Part shown: positions 44,454 to 53,154 of the stretch, one piece after another
Layout of the letters: each line of letters begins with the position of its first letter
Position numbering within the stretch: the stretch's first letter is position 1
Assembly: GCF_003030345.1 (NCBI RefSeq)
Contig: NZ_CP028158.1
Location: 6,758,001 to 6,822,000 of the forward strand
Source of the DNA: Plantactinospora sp. BC1
Lineage (GTDB): Bacteria > Actinomycetota > Actinomycetes > Mycobacteriales > Micromonosporaceae
Direction of reading: 5' to 3'
Length of the DNA: 64,000 nt
Translations under genes and position numbers: made by a program
The notes under the pieces: model-generated
What the model was told of the DNA's origin: nothing
Database searches by the model: none
The model's input: the letters and a program-made list of their open reading frames with translations, nothing else

Positions 44454-45644
44454 TCAGTCGCACATCGCCCGCTTGTACAGGCTCGACAGTGCGTCGTCGA
44501 TGGGGTGGTGCTGTGGCTGCCCCGAAGCGTCCAGCGTGTTCCACCGCACTAGGTTCATCGCCACGGACAGCTGCCGGTTGCCGTCGGCGCTGACCATCGT
44601 CATCGTCTGTGCGCCCCAGACCGTGCCGTCGTGACCCCAGATCGGGCCGCAGCCGGCAATGGCGAACCTGTGCAGGCCCAGACCGTACATGACCGGCTCG
44701 CCGGTCTGGTTGATGACCGGGACGGTGGTCTGCATCTGCTCCAACGACGCGGGGCTGACGATCCTGCCGCCGAGTAGCATGCCGTAGAAGCGATTGACGT
44801 CCTCGACGGTTGACACCAGGCCGGCTCCGGTCGACACCCAGGACATGTTGTAGACGCTGTAGTCCCGCGGCGGGTCGATGAGGCCGAAGAACGACTCGTA
44901 CAGTTTCGAGTGCGCTCCGACGATGCGTTCCCCGTCTGGAAAGCCGGTGTTCCGCAGCCCGGCGGGCTTGATGACGTTGCGGGTGATGTACTGCTCGGCT
45001 CCGATGCCGCTCACCGCCTCCAAGAGCTCGCCGAGCAGCAGGTAGTTGGTGTTCGAGTACACCCCTTTGGGTGCCCCCGGTTCGCCGGCGGAAGGCGCGT
45101 CGACGCCCATGCCGATCAGCTCTGCTCGGCTGAACTGCCGGAACCGGTTGTCGTCGAGGCTCCTGGTGGATCCGGCTGCGGGGAACGTCTGGAGGGACGG
45201 GAACGCGTAGGGAAGGTAGTCGGGCAGGCCGCTGGTGTGGTTGAGAAGCATCCGCACCGTGATCCTGTCGCCGCGCGCTCCGGGCACGAGCCGCGGCAGG
45301 TAGCGGCCGATGGGCGCGTCGAGGCCGACCGTGCCCCGCTCGACCTGCTGCATCACCGCAACGGCGGTGAAGGTCTTGGTGATGCTGCCGACGCGGTGCC
45401 GCTGGGTCGGTGTGGCCCGCCGGCCCGTTTGTAGGTCGGCGACCCCGGAGGCGCCGCGCCACGTGTCACGACCTTCGCGTACCTCAGCGAAGACGCCTGG
45501 TACGCCGGCGCGGTGGATCGCGTCCAGGGCGGACTGCAACTCGCAGGCACGGGAGCGAGTCGTCGCGGACGCCGGGGTCCCCATCGCGGCCATGCCGATG
45601 CCGAACGCGGCGCCACCGACAAGCCCTCTTCGGGTGATGTTCAT
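44454..45644 (-). CDS. Secreted serine hydrolase (class C beta-lactamase / DD-peptidase fold)
   Basis: 396 residues. The N-terminus ITRRGLVGGAAFGIGMAAMG resembles a twin-arginine export signal, ending ASA. Active-site motifs: SITK (Ser87, Lys90), YSN (Tyr196, Asn198) and HDG near residue 340, the R61 DD-peptidase/class C arrangement. It could be a D-aminopeptidase, esterase or beta-lactam-degrading enzyme; the sequence does not decide. It is transcribed divergently from a TetR regulator, with a palindromic candidate operator at 45725-45746 between them. Confidence 0.88.
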   Translation of the reverse strand: MNITRRGLVGGAAFGIGMAAMGTPASATTRSRACELQSALDAIHRAGVPGVFAEVREGRDTWRGASGVADLQTGRRATPTQRHRVGSITKTFTAVAVMQQVERGTVGLDAPIGRYLPRLVPGARGDRITVRMLLNHTSGLPDYLPYAFPSLQTFPAAGSTRSLDDNRFRQFSRAELIGMGVDAPSAGEPGAPKGVYSNTNYLLLGELLEAVSGIGAEQYITRNVIKPAGLRNTGFPDGERIVGAHSKLYESFFGLIDPPRDYSVYNMSWVSTGAGLVSTVEDVNRFYGMLLGGRIVSPASLEQMQTTVPVINQTGEPVMYGLGLHRFAIAGCGPIWGHDGTVWGAQTMTMVSADGNRQLSVAMNLVRWNTLDASGQPQHHPIDDALSSLYKRAMCD

Positions 45645-45724
45645 CGCGCTGGTCCCTTCCCGACCGATGCTGGCTGCGCCTCACTTGGTTGCGCGTCGGA
45701 GCGGGTACCGTGCAACCGGAGCGA

Positions 45725-45746
45725 CTTTTCGAACATGTTCCGAAAG
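45725..45746 (+). promoter_or_regulatory. Candidate TetR operator in a divergent promoter region
   Basis: CTTTTCGAACA TGTTCCGAAAG, an inverted repeat with 9 of 11 positions paired around a perfect GAACATGTTC core. It lies 81 bases upstream of the serine hydrolase and 128 bases upstream of the TetR gene. Confidence 0.6.
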
Positions 45747-45873
45747 ATAGCACGACATGCGCGCCCGCCAAAACCCGAGGACAACTTCAGAGTCAGCCAG
45801 CGATGTGTGCTGCCCTGTCGATGAGGCGACCCGCCCCGTTCCGCGGACGTGGACCGCGGAGGATGATGGGCTC

Positions 45874-46569
45874 ATGCCCCGATCCCACGGTCGCACTGGC
45901 CGGCCGCCACTGACCTCCCGTGCGGAGATCCTGGAGGCCGCCAGGAAGATCATCGACCGGGATGGCTGGGAGAGGCTCACGGTGCGCCGGCTGGCTGCTG
46001 AGCTCGGGATCGGGCCGACGACCCTCTACCACCACGTGCGCGACCGCGAGGATCTGCTGATCCAGCTGCTCAACGAACATGCCCAGCAGACGCTGCGCCG
46101 CGACTTGCCCAGCGATCCGCGAGATTGCATCGTCGCATCGGCCATCGCCATCCACGACTCGCTCGCCGCCTGGCCTTGGGCTGCCGAGGTCCTCACCGCT
46201 GACGGCTTCCTGCGCCGCCTCGGCCAGCCGGCGTTGGAGATGGTCGAGGCAATCGTCGGCGCGGCCGCCGAAGCTGGGTGCACGTCCGAGCAAGCCGTCC
46301 ACCTCTTTCGCGGCATCTGGTACTACACCGTCGGCGAGATCCTGGTTCGCGCACACTCCGACAGCCGGCGCGCGGGCGACGGCCATGACGCCCCCGACGA
46401 CGCCTTCTTCGACCGCGCCGACCTGTCCCGGCTGCCGCACCTGGCCGGTATCGGCAACCGATGGCCCGCCCTCGCCGCACAGGACACGTACGTCGCGGCG
46501 CTTGGGGCCTTCGTCGACGGCCTGCTCGCCCACGCCGGGGCGGTGCCTCGCATCGAACCTCGCATTTGA
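45874..46569 (+). CDS. TetR-family regulator
   Basis: 231 residues from ATG 45874; upstream in-frame residues look non-coding. HTH: SRAEILEAARKIIDRDGWER, LTVRRLAAELGIGPTTLYHHV, with RDREDLLIQLLNEHA closing the domain. The C-terminal ligand domain is of the TetR/AcrR_C type, with a tryptophan-rich helix WPWAAEVLTADGFL. It is divergent from the serine hydrolase and is its likely repressor. The 3' flank runs into decayed sequence. Confidence 0.88.
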   Translation: MPRSHGRTGRPPLTSRAEILEAARKIIDRDGWERLTVRRLAAELGIGPTTLYHHVRDREDLLIQLLNEHAQQTLRRDLPSDPRDCIVASAIAIHDSLAAWPWAAEVLTADGFLRRLGQPALEMVEAIVGAAAEAGCTSEQAVHLFRGIWYYTVGEILVRAHSDSRRAGDGHDAPDDAFFDRADLSRLPHLAGIGNRWPALAAQDTYVAALGAFVDGLLAHAGAVPRIEPRI

Positions 46570-46734
46570 CGTCGTCCAGCGCGACGCGTGGCTAAGCGCA
46601 CTCTCCGCCGCGCGGTGCTACCTCGATCACGCCGAAGGGCTGGCCGTGGCGTCTGCGCAGCGACTCATCGTCGCAGGCAACCTGGTAGTCGCCACCCTTC
46701 GGCAGGACGGATTCAATGGCGAACCACCGGACCC

Positions 46735-46953
46735 CAACCCATCATCGAAGGCATCCACTTCCACGACCTCCGCCACACCCACAAAACCTGGATGATCGAA
46801 GACGGCACCCCGCAAATCGCCCAAGCCCGCCGACTCGGCCATCGCCTACCCGGCATCCGCGGCACCTACAGCCACGTCACACCAACGATGATCGCCGACA
46901 TCATCAGAGCCCTCGAAAACCGCTGGCAAACAACTCAATCCGACAGCACCAAG
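46735..46953 (+). pseudogene. C-terminal fragment of a pSAM2/AICE-type integrase
   Basis: The frame reads IEGIHFHDLRHTHKTWMIED, then RRLGHRLPGIRGTYSHVTPT and MIADIIRALENRW. This is the C-terminal catalytic block of a tyrosine recombinase: HDLRH box, LGH and the nucleophile Tyr in GTYSHV. The N-terminal three quarters are missing, and an IS (46958) cuts the gene at its 3' side. It is a trace of an integrative element. Confidence 0.75.
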
Positions 46954-46957
46954 CGCC

Positions 46958-48154
46958 TGTACGGTGCCAATACCTGTCGCACCTGCTGTGAGCTGGGGCT
47001 TCTTGGGAATGAGGCACCTTCGAGGTCATGGCCTTCCAACCTATCTATCTGGTCGCGATCCGCCTGTTCGACGCTTCGCTCCTCGCGGTTCGCAGCGACC
47101 GCGAGGTGCTCGCGGAACTGCTGGCCCTCCGCCACGAGGTCGCGGTGCTGCGTCGTCAGATCCATGGCCGCCCACGCCTGTCCTGGCCAGACCGGGCGAT
47201 CCTATCCGCGCTCGCCCGGCGGCTGCCCCGCGCGGTCCGCATCCACCGGATCGTGACACCGGCGACGCTGCTGGCGTGGCATCGCCGCCTGGTCCAAGGT
47301 CGCTGGACCTACCCCAACCGTGGTGGCCGACCACCCGTCAGTGGCGCGATCCGCGAGCTCATCCGCCGGATGGCGCGGAACAACCCTCGCTGGGGCCACA
47401 AGAGAATCCAAGGCGAACTACTCGGACTGGGCCACCGCGTCGGCTTCGGGTGTATGCCGTCCGGTCAGGGTCGCGCCCGCACCATCCGCCGGATCCTGGC
47501 CCGTGACCGCCTCGGCCCCGCACCCCGCGACACCGACACCTCCTGGCGGACGTTCCTGCGTACCCAGGCAACCGGCCTCCTGGCCGCCGACTTCTTCCAC
47601 GTCGACGTACGTGCTGGTCGTCATGGAGATCGCCACCCGACGGGTCCACCTGCTCGGTGTGACCGAGCACCCGACCCAGGCGTGGGTGAGCCAGCAGGCC
47701 CGCAACCTGCTCATGAACCTCGGCGAACGGGCCAACGGCTTCCGGTTCATGATCCGCGACCGCGACACCAAGTACGCCGCATCGTTCGACGCCGTCCTCG
47801 CCGACGAGAACGTACAGGTGGTGAAGACACCACCGCGCACGCCGAGGGCGAACGGTTTCGTGGAGCGCTGGGGGCGCAACATGCGCGAGGAGTGCACCGA
47901 CCACGTCCTGGTCTACGGCCAGCGGCAGGCCAGGGTGGTACTGACCGAGTACATCCGACACTTCAATCACCATCGCCCTCACCAAGGCCGAGGGCAAGTA
48001 CCGCCCAACCGTGAGCCGGGCATCGTGATGCCGATCGACAGCCTTGTCCGACGCCGACGACGACTCGGCGGGGTCATCAACGAATACCACCTGGCCGCTT
48101 GACGGATCTACGAACTCGCAGGTCAGCAACCGGAACTGAGTTTGGCACCCTACA
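46958..48154 (+). mobile_element. Integrase-type IS, copy A (inactive)
   Basis: 1197 bp between TGTACGGTGCCAATAC (left) and the inverted GTATTGG-like right end (outer bases TGTAGGGTGCCAAA on the minus strand). It is inserted between the integrase fragment and an ECF sigma gene, truncating both. It is closely related to copy B at 53155-54341. The transposase carries an in-frame insertion and a disabling deletion. Confidence 0.8.
47028..48102 (+). pseudogene. Transposase of IS copy A, frameshifted
   Basis: It starts [20 protein letters not shown] with an HTH ([16 protein letters not shown]) and continues in frame to [10 protein letters not shown]. About 20 bases present in copy B (codons TVWLRRL) are then missing near 47607, and the frame shifts. 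The core resumes as [46 protein letters not shown] and ends [12 protein letters not shown]. An extra 10 codons sit after HRVG relative to copy B. Catalytic residues survive but are split between frames. Confidence 0.8.
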
Positions 48155-48715
48155 GGGCGCTGTGCAGGCGGGACCGGACCGTGCCGACCGGAATACCGAG
48201 TGCGCGGGCCACCTCTGGATAGCTCAGCTGTGCCTGACCGACGAGCGTCAGCACCTCCCGCTCCCGGACGGACAGGCGGGCGAGCACCGCGGCGAGCTTG
48301 CGGACGTGATCCTCGGCGGCGACCCGGGACAAAACCCCACGGCGTCGTCGTCCAGCACGGGATCGACCCCGGTGCGGGCGAGAGCCCGGTACTGGCGCAC
48401 CTCCGCACGTTGTTCCCGGCGCAGGAGGTTGGCGGCGATCCCGTACAGCCAAGGACGGGCATTGGTCTGCGAGATGTCGTAGCCTTCCCTGCCGCGGAAC
48501 GCGACCAGGAACGTCTCGGCGGCGAGGTCGTCGGCGATCGAACGACCGACCCGGCGGGCCAGATACCGGTGGATCGCCTCGGCGTGCCGGTCGAAGATCT
48601 CAGCGAACCGCTCCGGGTCGGTCCAGGAGGATCGGATCAGTTCGTGATCGCCGACCACGCCCGTCGCCTCGTTCATGTCGACCACATCCGCAGGCATCGT
48701 CACCCCGGCGGACAC
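48155..48715 (-). pseudogene. ECF sigma factor, frameshifted and IS-truncated
   Basis: From GTG 48715, region 2 is intact (FAEIFDRHAEAIHRYLARRV, DDLAAETFLVAF, NARPWLYGIAANLLRRE). A frameshift near 48340 after DPVLDDDAVG moves region 4 into another frame (LSVREREVLTLVGQAQLSYP, VARALGIPVGTVRSRL). The protein is cut two codons later by IS copy A, whose bases supply the stop. An anti-sigma partner, if any, has been lost. Confidence 0.8.
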
Positions 48716-49124
48716 GGCGCGGCCCGCTCACCGGCCACAACACCTGACGGATGGGTCATCGGCTCTCCCCTGGAGTGTCGGAGTCTGTCACCCGTCATTG
48801 CCCGATCGAACCCAACCAGTTCAGTCAGGCCCTCGTGCGCGCGATACCGGGGACAGTTACGTCGGCAGGCACCTAGCGGAACCGTTGCGAGAGCAGAGCA
48901 GCAAAAGGTCCGACGCCCAGGAACATCGGAAAATCAGAGATCCGGATCCACAGCAGACCAAGCGGCGCCAGGGTCTGTGGACCGAACGGAGACCTCTCTA
49001 CTACCAACGCCTTGACAAGAGAGGTGCCGTTGGCGAGACAGGCCCGCACGCACGCCCGCAGGCGCCGGTCTTATCGGGTCAGGTTCGGCCCCGGCCCGCG
49101 CTGCTGCGACGTCCCCTTGCTGGG
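48716..49124. other. 409-base non-coding region
   Basis: It separates two minus-strand genes. It carries the promoter region of the truncated sigma gene and the 3' flank of the MarR gene. I see no gene or clear signal. Confidence 0.4.
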
Positions 49125-49622
49125 CTACTGGCCGGGTTGCTGCCCGTTCTGCGGTGTCGGCGTGAGTCGTGTGGTGAGCAGGTCGAGGATGGCTACGAAG
49201 TCCGTCACCTGTTGGGGTTCGAGGCCGGCGAACAGGTATGTGGCGGCGGTCTGGTAGTCGGTGTCGAGTTGTTCGGTGACGGCGGTGCCAGCCTCGGTGA
49301 GGCCGACCAGGATGGCCCGGCGGTCGGTGGGGTGTGCGCGTCGGTGGACGAAGCCGGATTCCTCCAGGGCGTCGACGAGGGTGGTGATGTTGCGGGCGGT
49401 GACGCCGATGGTCTGGGCCAGTTGACGTTGGGTGGACGGGCCGTGCCGGTGTAGCTGCCAGATCACGGTGGCGCGGGCCCGGCTGAGCCCTTTGGCGACC
49501 AGCCCCGCCTGCATGTAGGCGCTGACGGTCACGGCAAAGGCGAAGATCCGCTCCATGGGATCGGGAAAGTCGTCGCACGCCGGTACGGCCGGCTCCACCG
49601 ACTGATTGTGTATGTTGTTCAC
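49125..49622 (-). CDS. MarR-family transcriptional regulator
   Basis: 165 residues from GTG 49622 with GGAGG 12 bases upstream. The winged helix (residues 45-115: ARATVIWQLHRHGPSTQRQL, AQTIGVTARNITTLVDALEE, SGFVHRRAHPTDRRAILVGL) is canonical MarR, with the wing at HPTDRR. N- and C-terminal helices form the dimer. It is divergent from a methyltransferase/glutaredoxin pair whose start is 76 bases away, so it probably regulates that module and itself. No perfect palindrome is seen in the gap. Confidence 0.88.
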   Translation of the reverse strand: MNNIHNQSVEPAVPACDDFPDPMERIFAFAVTVSAYMQAGLVAKGLSRARATVIWQLHRHGPSTQRQLAQTIGVTARNITTLVDALEESGFVHRRAHPTDRRAILVGLTEAGTAVTEQLDTDYQTAATYLFAGLEPQQVTDFVAILDLLTTRLTPTPQNGQQPGQ

Positions 49623-49698
49623 TATGTATAGCCTCCACAGTTATCGTAGTGGCGTCGGCTGACCGGCGTCCATGGTGACCGCAGGGACAGGGGAAGCT

Positions 49699-50358
49699 AT
49701 GGCAGGGATGTCACATCCGATCTTCGCCCGGTTCTACGAGCGGATGAGCGTGCTGATGGACCAGGCGGGAGCTGCCGAGCACCGGCAGGCCCTCGTCGCC
49801 GGTTTGACCGGCAGGGTCATCGAGGTCGGTGCCGGCAACGGCCGCATGTTCGCGCACTACCCGGCGTCGGTGACCGAGGTGGTGGCGGTGGAGCCGGAGC
49901 CTCGGCTGCGCGCGACCGCCACGACCGCCACGATGAGCGCGCCGATTCTGGTCCGGGTGGTCGACGGGCTCGCCGACGCGCTGCCTGGGGCGGACGGGGA
50001 GTTCGACGCGGCGGTGGTGGCGTTGGTGCTGTGCACGGTGCCGGACCAAACCGCCGCGTTGGCGGAGATTCGGCGGGTGCTACGCCCGGGTGGGCAGTTG
50101 CGGTTCTACGAACATGTGGCCGCCGAGGAGTCCGGCTCGCTGCGGCGGGTGCAGCGGCTCGCGGACGCGACGGTGTGGCCGTGGCTGTTCGCCGGCTGTC
50201 GAACCGGCCGCGACACCGCCGCCGCGATCGCCGCAGCCGGGTTCGAGATCGGCGAGCTGCGGCGTTTCCGGTTTCCGGCCGAAGGGCCGGCCAGTCCGGC
50301 GGCACCGCACATGCTCGGTCGCGCCACCCGCCCGGCCGCCGGTGAGGCGACGCGGTGA
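49699..50358 (+). CDS. Class I SAM-dependent methyltransferase
   Basis: 219 residues; ATG 49699 is chosen for GGGGAAG just upstream, rather than GTG 49672. Motif I is RVIEVGAGNGRMF (SAM-binding), the acidic loop VAVEPEP, motif IV region FDAAVVALVLCTV and motif VI LRPGGQLRFYEHV: the Ubie/COQ5-like Methyltransf_11 fold. The substrate may be a small molecule or lipid. It overlaps the following glutaredoxin-like gene by 4 bases (GTGA), so the two are translationally coupled. Confidence 0.85.
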   Translation: MAGMSHPIFARFYERMSVLMDQAGAAEHRQALVAGLTGRVIEVGAGNGRMFAHYPASVTEVVAVEPEPRLRATATTATMSAPILVRVVDGLADALPGADGEFDAAVVALVLCTVPDQTAALAEIRRVLRPGGQLRFYEHVAAEESGSLRRVQRLADATVWPWLFAGCRTGRDTAAAIAAAGFEIGELRRFRFPAEGPASPAAPHMLGRATRPAAGEATR

Positions 50359-50612
50359 ACAACGCAGATGGCACGCAACGTCAGGTCACCGTCTACACCC
50401 GGCCGGGCTGCCCGTACTGCTTTCTGCTGCGGTTCGGGTTGCGTCGCCGCCGGGTCGCGTTCACGGAGGTCAACATCTGGACGGACGCGGAGGCGGCGGC
50501 TGCGGTCCGGGCCGTCGCCGACGGCAACGAGACCGTGCCGACGGTGCACGTCGCCGGAGAGTGGTTGGTGAACCCGCGCGCTGAGACGGTCGACCATCTC
50601 GCCCGCCGCTGA
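50355..50612 (+). CDS. Glutaredoxin / mycoredoxin-like protein
   Basis: 85 residues. A thioredoxin-fold redox centre CPYC (Cys19, Cys22) in VTVYTRPGCPYCFLLRF, the cis-proline segment ETVPTVHVAG, and the C-terminal WLVNPRAETVDHL. In actinobacteria such proteins use mycothiol and are called mycoredoxins. They reduce mixed disulfides in the cytoplasm. It is coupled to the methyltransferase gene. Confidence 0.88.
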   Translation: MNNADGTQRQVTVYTRPGCPYCFLLRFGLRRRRVAFTEVNIWTDAEAAAAVRAVADGNETVPTVHVAGEWLVNPRAETVDHLARR

Positions 50613-50634
50613 CGCGCTCGTCCCACGGTCCGGG

Positions 50635-51831
50635 TCAGGCCCAGTTGAGGCGCTGGCGCAGCAGGGATTGTTCGGCCGGGTTGGCGGTCATGGCGAGCGC
50701 CTGCTCGTCAGCGGCGTGCGCTTCGTCGAGGCGGTTCAGGTCGCGGAGGAGTTCGGCGCGGGTGGCGTGGAAAAGGTGGTAACCGCCCAGAGTGTCGGCG
50801 AGGGTGTCGACGTCGTCGAGCGCGGCGGTCGGGCCGGTGACGTAGCGGTTGGCGACCGCCCGGTGCAGCCGGGTGACCGGGGACGGGGCCAGGTGCAGCA
50901 GCATGTCGTAGAGGACGAGGATCTGCGTCCAGTCGGTGTCCTCCCACCGGGAGGCTTCGGCGTGACAGGCCACGATCGCCGCCTGGAGCTGGTACGGGCC
51001 GGGCCGCCTGCGGGCGGCGGCATTCGCGATGAGCATGCTGGCGTCGGCGATCGTCTGCTGGTTCCAGAGCGTCCGGTCCTGGTCGGGCAGTTGGATGATG
51101 CCGCCCTGCTTGTCGAACCGGGCGGCGGTGCGTGCCCGGTGCAGTCGGATCAGCGCGAGCAGTCCGGTCACCTCCGGCTCGGTGGGCATCAGGTTGTGCA
51201 GCGTCGCGGCGAGGAACTCGGCGTCGTCGGCCAGGTCTCGGCCGTGGTTTGGGTCGGCGGTGGTGGGTAGGTATGCCTCGTTGAACAGCAGATAGACCAC
51301 GGACAGGACTTCGGCGAGCCGGTGGCCGAGTTCGTCGTCGGCGGGGACCCGATACGGGATGCCGGCGTTGGCGATCTTCCGTTTCGCGCGGGTGATCCGC
51401 TGCCCCACCGTGCTCTCCGGGACCAGGAATGCCTTCGCGATCTGGCCGGTGGTAAACCCGCACACCACCCGCAGGGTGAGCGCGACCTGTGCGGTGCGGG
51501 GCAACGCTGGATGGCAGCAGGTGAAGATCAGCCGGAGCTGGTCGGCCGGGTCCGGCTGGGTCGTCCACACCACCAGGGCGAGCTTGCTGCGGTGCGCGGC
51601 GTCTCGGCGCAGCAGGTCTAAGCCCCGCCGCCGGGCGACCGTGTAGAGCCAGGCGTCGGGCCGGTCCGGGATCCCGTCGGCGGGCCAGTGCCGCAGCGCC
51701 GCCTCCACCGCGTCTTGGACCAGGTCCTCGGCGGCGGTGAAGTCCCCGATCAGGTGTACCAGCGACGCGGCGAGCCGGCCCGCGTGGTCCCGGACCACCC
51801 GGGCCAGTTCATCATGCGACACATCAATCAT
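50635..51831 (-). CDS. ECF42-type RNA polymerase sigma factor
   Basis: 398 residues from ATG 51831. Sigma region 2 (VRDHAGRLAASLVHLIGDFT, AEDLVQDAVEAALRHWP, WLYTVARRRGLDLLRRD), then region 4 (TTGQIAKAFLVPESTVGQRI TRAKRKIA). A long C-terminal extension (residues 190-398) has TPR-like helices (YDMLLHLAPSPVTRLHRAVA, YHLFHATRAELLRDLNRLDEAHAADEQAL). This architecture and the upstream DGPF partner define group ECF42, which has no anti-sigma factor. The start overlaps the stop of the DGPF gene by 4 bases (ATGA). The gene is intact, unlike its duplicate at 43705. Confidence 0.92.
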   Translation of the reverse strand: MIDVSHDELARVVRDHAGRLAASLVHLIGDFTAAEDLVQDAVEAALRHWPADGIPDRPDAWLYTVARRRGLDLLRRDAAHRSKLALVVWTTQPDPADQLRLIFTCCHPALPRTAQVALTLRVVCGFTTGQIAKAFLVPESTVGQRITRAKRKIANAGIPYRVPADDELGHRLAEVLSVVYLLFNEAYLPTTADPNHGRDLADDAEFLAATLHNLMPTEPEVTGLLALIRLHRARTAARFDKQGGIIQLPDQDRTLWNQQTIADASMLIANAAARRRPGPYQLQAAIVACHAEASRWEDTDWTQILVLYDMLLHLAPSPVTRLHRAVANRYVTGPTAALDDVDTLADTLGGYHLFHATRAELLRDLNRLDEAHAADEQALAMTANPAEQSLLRQRLNWA

Positions 51832-52169
51832 CCGGCGATGGGGCGGATCTCGACCAGCGGGCACGCCGGCCACGCCCGGACGATCGCCATCGCCTCGTCC
51901 AGGTCAGCGACGTCGATCTCGGCGTAGCCACTGATCACTTCCTTGCCCTCCACGAACGGCCCGTCGGAGATCAACGGTTCCGCGCCGTCGAGCCGCACCG
52001 TCGTCGCGGTGTCCGCAGGTAGCAGATGCGCGTGATGGGTGATCTTGTCGCTGTGGTTGGCGAACCACTGCTGCACCCGTGCGTAGGCCCGTCCCCGCTC
52101 TGGCTCGTCCATCGCCCGTAGCTCGGCGGCGAACTGCTCGGTCTCGACGAACATCAGTACATACTTCAT
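51828..52169 (-). CDS. YCII-related DGPF-domain protein, ECF42 partner
   Basis: 113 residues from ATG 52169 (ribosome-binding site GAGAGGG). MKYVLMFVETEQFAAELRAM, the DGPF motif in EPLISDGPFVEGKEVISGYA, and the end ACPLVEIRPIAG. DGPF proteins are the conserved partners of ECF42 sigma factors and are thought to sense or modify a signal. It overlaps the sigma gene by 4 bases. A broken VOC-domain gene lies 11 bases upstream on the same strand, so all three once formed one operon. Confidence 0.9.
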   Translation of the reverse strand: MKYVLMFVETEQFAAELRAMDEPERGRAYARVQQWFANHSDKITHHAHLLPADTATTVRLDGAEPLISDGPFVEGKEVISGYAEIDVADLDEAMAIVRAWPACPLVEIRPIAG

Positions 52170-52180
52170 GCCCAGCCCTC

Positions 52181-52578
52181 TCAGTTGGCCGGCAACGTCG
52201 CGTACAGGTCGATGCCGTTGCCGTCCGGGTCCAGCACCGTGGCGTACCGCATGCCCCAGAACGCGTCCCACGGCCCCGCGCCCCCCGGTATCCGGCGCCG
52301 GTCAACTCAGCGTAGGCGGCGTCCACCTCGGCCGGGCTGCCCAACTCGAACGTAAGGAACGCCGCCGTGCTTCCCGAACCCCGCGACCAACCCGGCCGGG
52401 CCATCCCCGTCAACTTCTCCGTATCCAACATCAGATGCAGACCGCACGGAAGGTCACAGGAGGCATGATCGGGCATCCCCTCATCAATCTGGAACTCCAG
52501 GCCGAGCCTGCGGTAGAACGCCACGGAAGCATCCATGTCCGACACGATCACGTCGATCGCGTTCATCGTCGCTTTCAT
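52181..52578 (-). pseudogene. VOC-family (glyoxalase-like) protein, one frameshift
   Basis: From ATG 52578 (AAGGAG 9 bases upstream): MNAIDVIVSDMDASVAFYRRL, CDLPCGLHLMLDTE and AAFLTFELGSPAEVDAAYAE are a VOC metal-dependent fold. After LTGAGYRG a frameshift near 52285 disrupts the reading; in another frame the expected end WDAFWGMRYATVLDPDG, IDLYATLPAN is intact and stops 11 bases before the DGPF gene. A recent loss, since the rest is well preserved. Confidence 0.8.
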
Positions 52579-52792
52579 TATTTGACTCCTTGTCACCGTG
52601 CACCGCTCGGGCAGGCGGCCATCATCGTCACCTGGTAGACGACCGCCAGAGGCCTGGATCCGACAGTCGGCCAAGATTTCTTCTCCCGCCTCTCGGAGCT
52701 AGGCCGGGCCGCTGTCCGGGTCTCGCCCGCTCGCCTCACGTGTGCGACCCCTGCGATCGTGGAGACGAGCACGCCGGCCGGCGCCGGTCGTT

Positions 52793-53154
52793 GAGAGGGC
52801 GTCTACCGCGACCGTCCGTCAGATCAGGTCAGCTGGTATCAGCGGGAACCGGCGACGTCCCTGCACCTGTTGACCCGGGCGGGCCTCGGACCCGACACCT
52901 CGGTCATCGACGTCGGCGGCGGCGCCTCCCACCTCGTCGACCGGCTCCTGGAACGCGACATCCACGACATCACCGTCCTCGACGTCGCCGCCACCGCCCT
53001 CCAGACCAGCCGCGACCGACTCGGCCACACCGCCGCCATCACCTGGATAACCGCCGACCTCCTCCAGTGGCAACCAGAACGCCGCTATCAGTGGTGGCAC
53101 GACCGCGCTGTGTTCCACTTCCTCGCCGACCCAGCCGACCGCGCCCGCTACGCC
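52793..53154 (+). pseudogene. SAM methyltransferase fragment cut at both ends
   Basis: The frame after a TGA at about 52790 reads EGVYRDRPSDQVSWYQREPA, then the SAM motif SVIDVGGGASHLVDRLLERD, ITVLDVAATALQTSRDRLGH and RAVFHFLADPADRARY. It lacks a start codon and the first about 10 residues, and it is interrupted by IS copy B at 53155. The family resembles small class I methyltransferases of thiopurine or trans-aconitate type. Confidence 0.75.
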
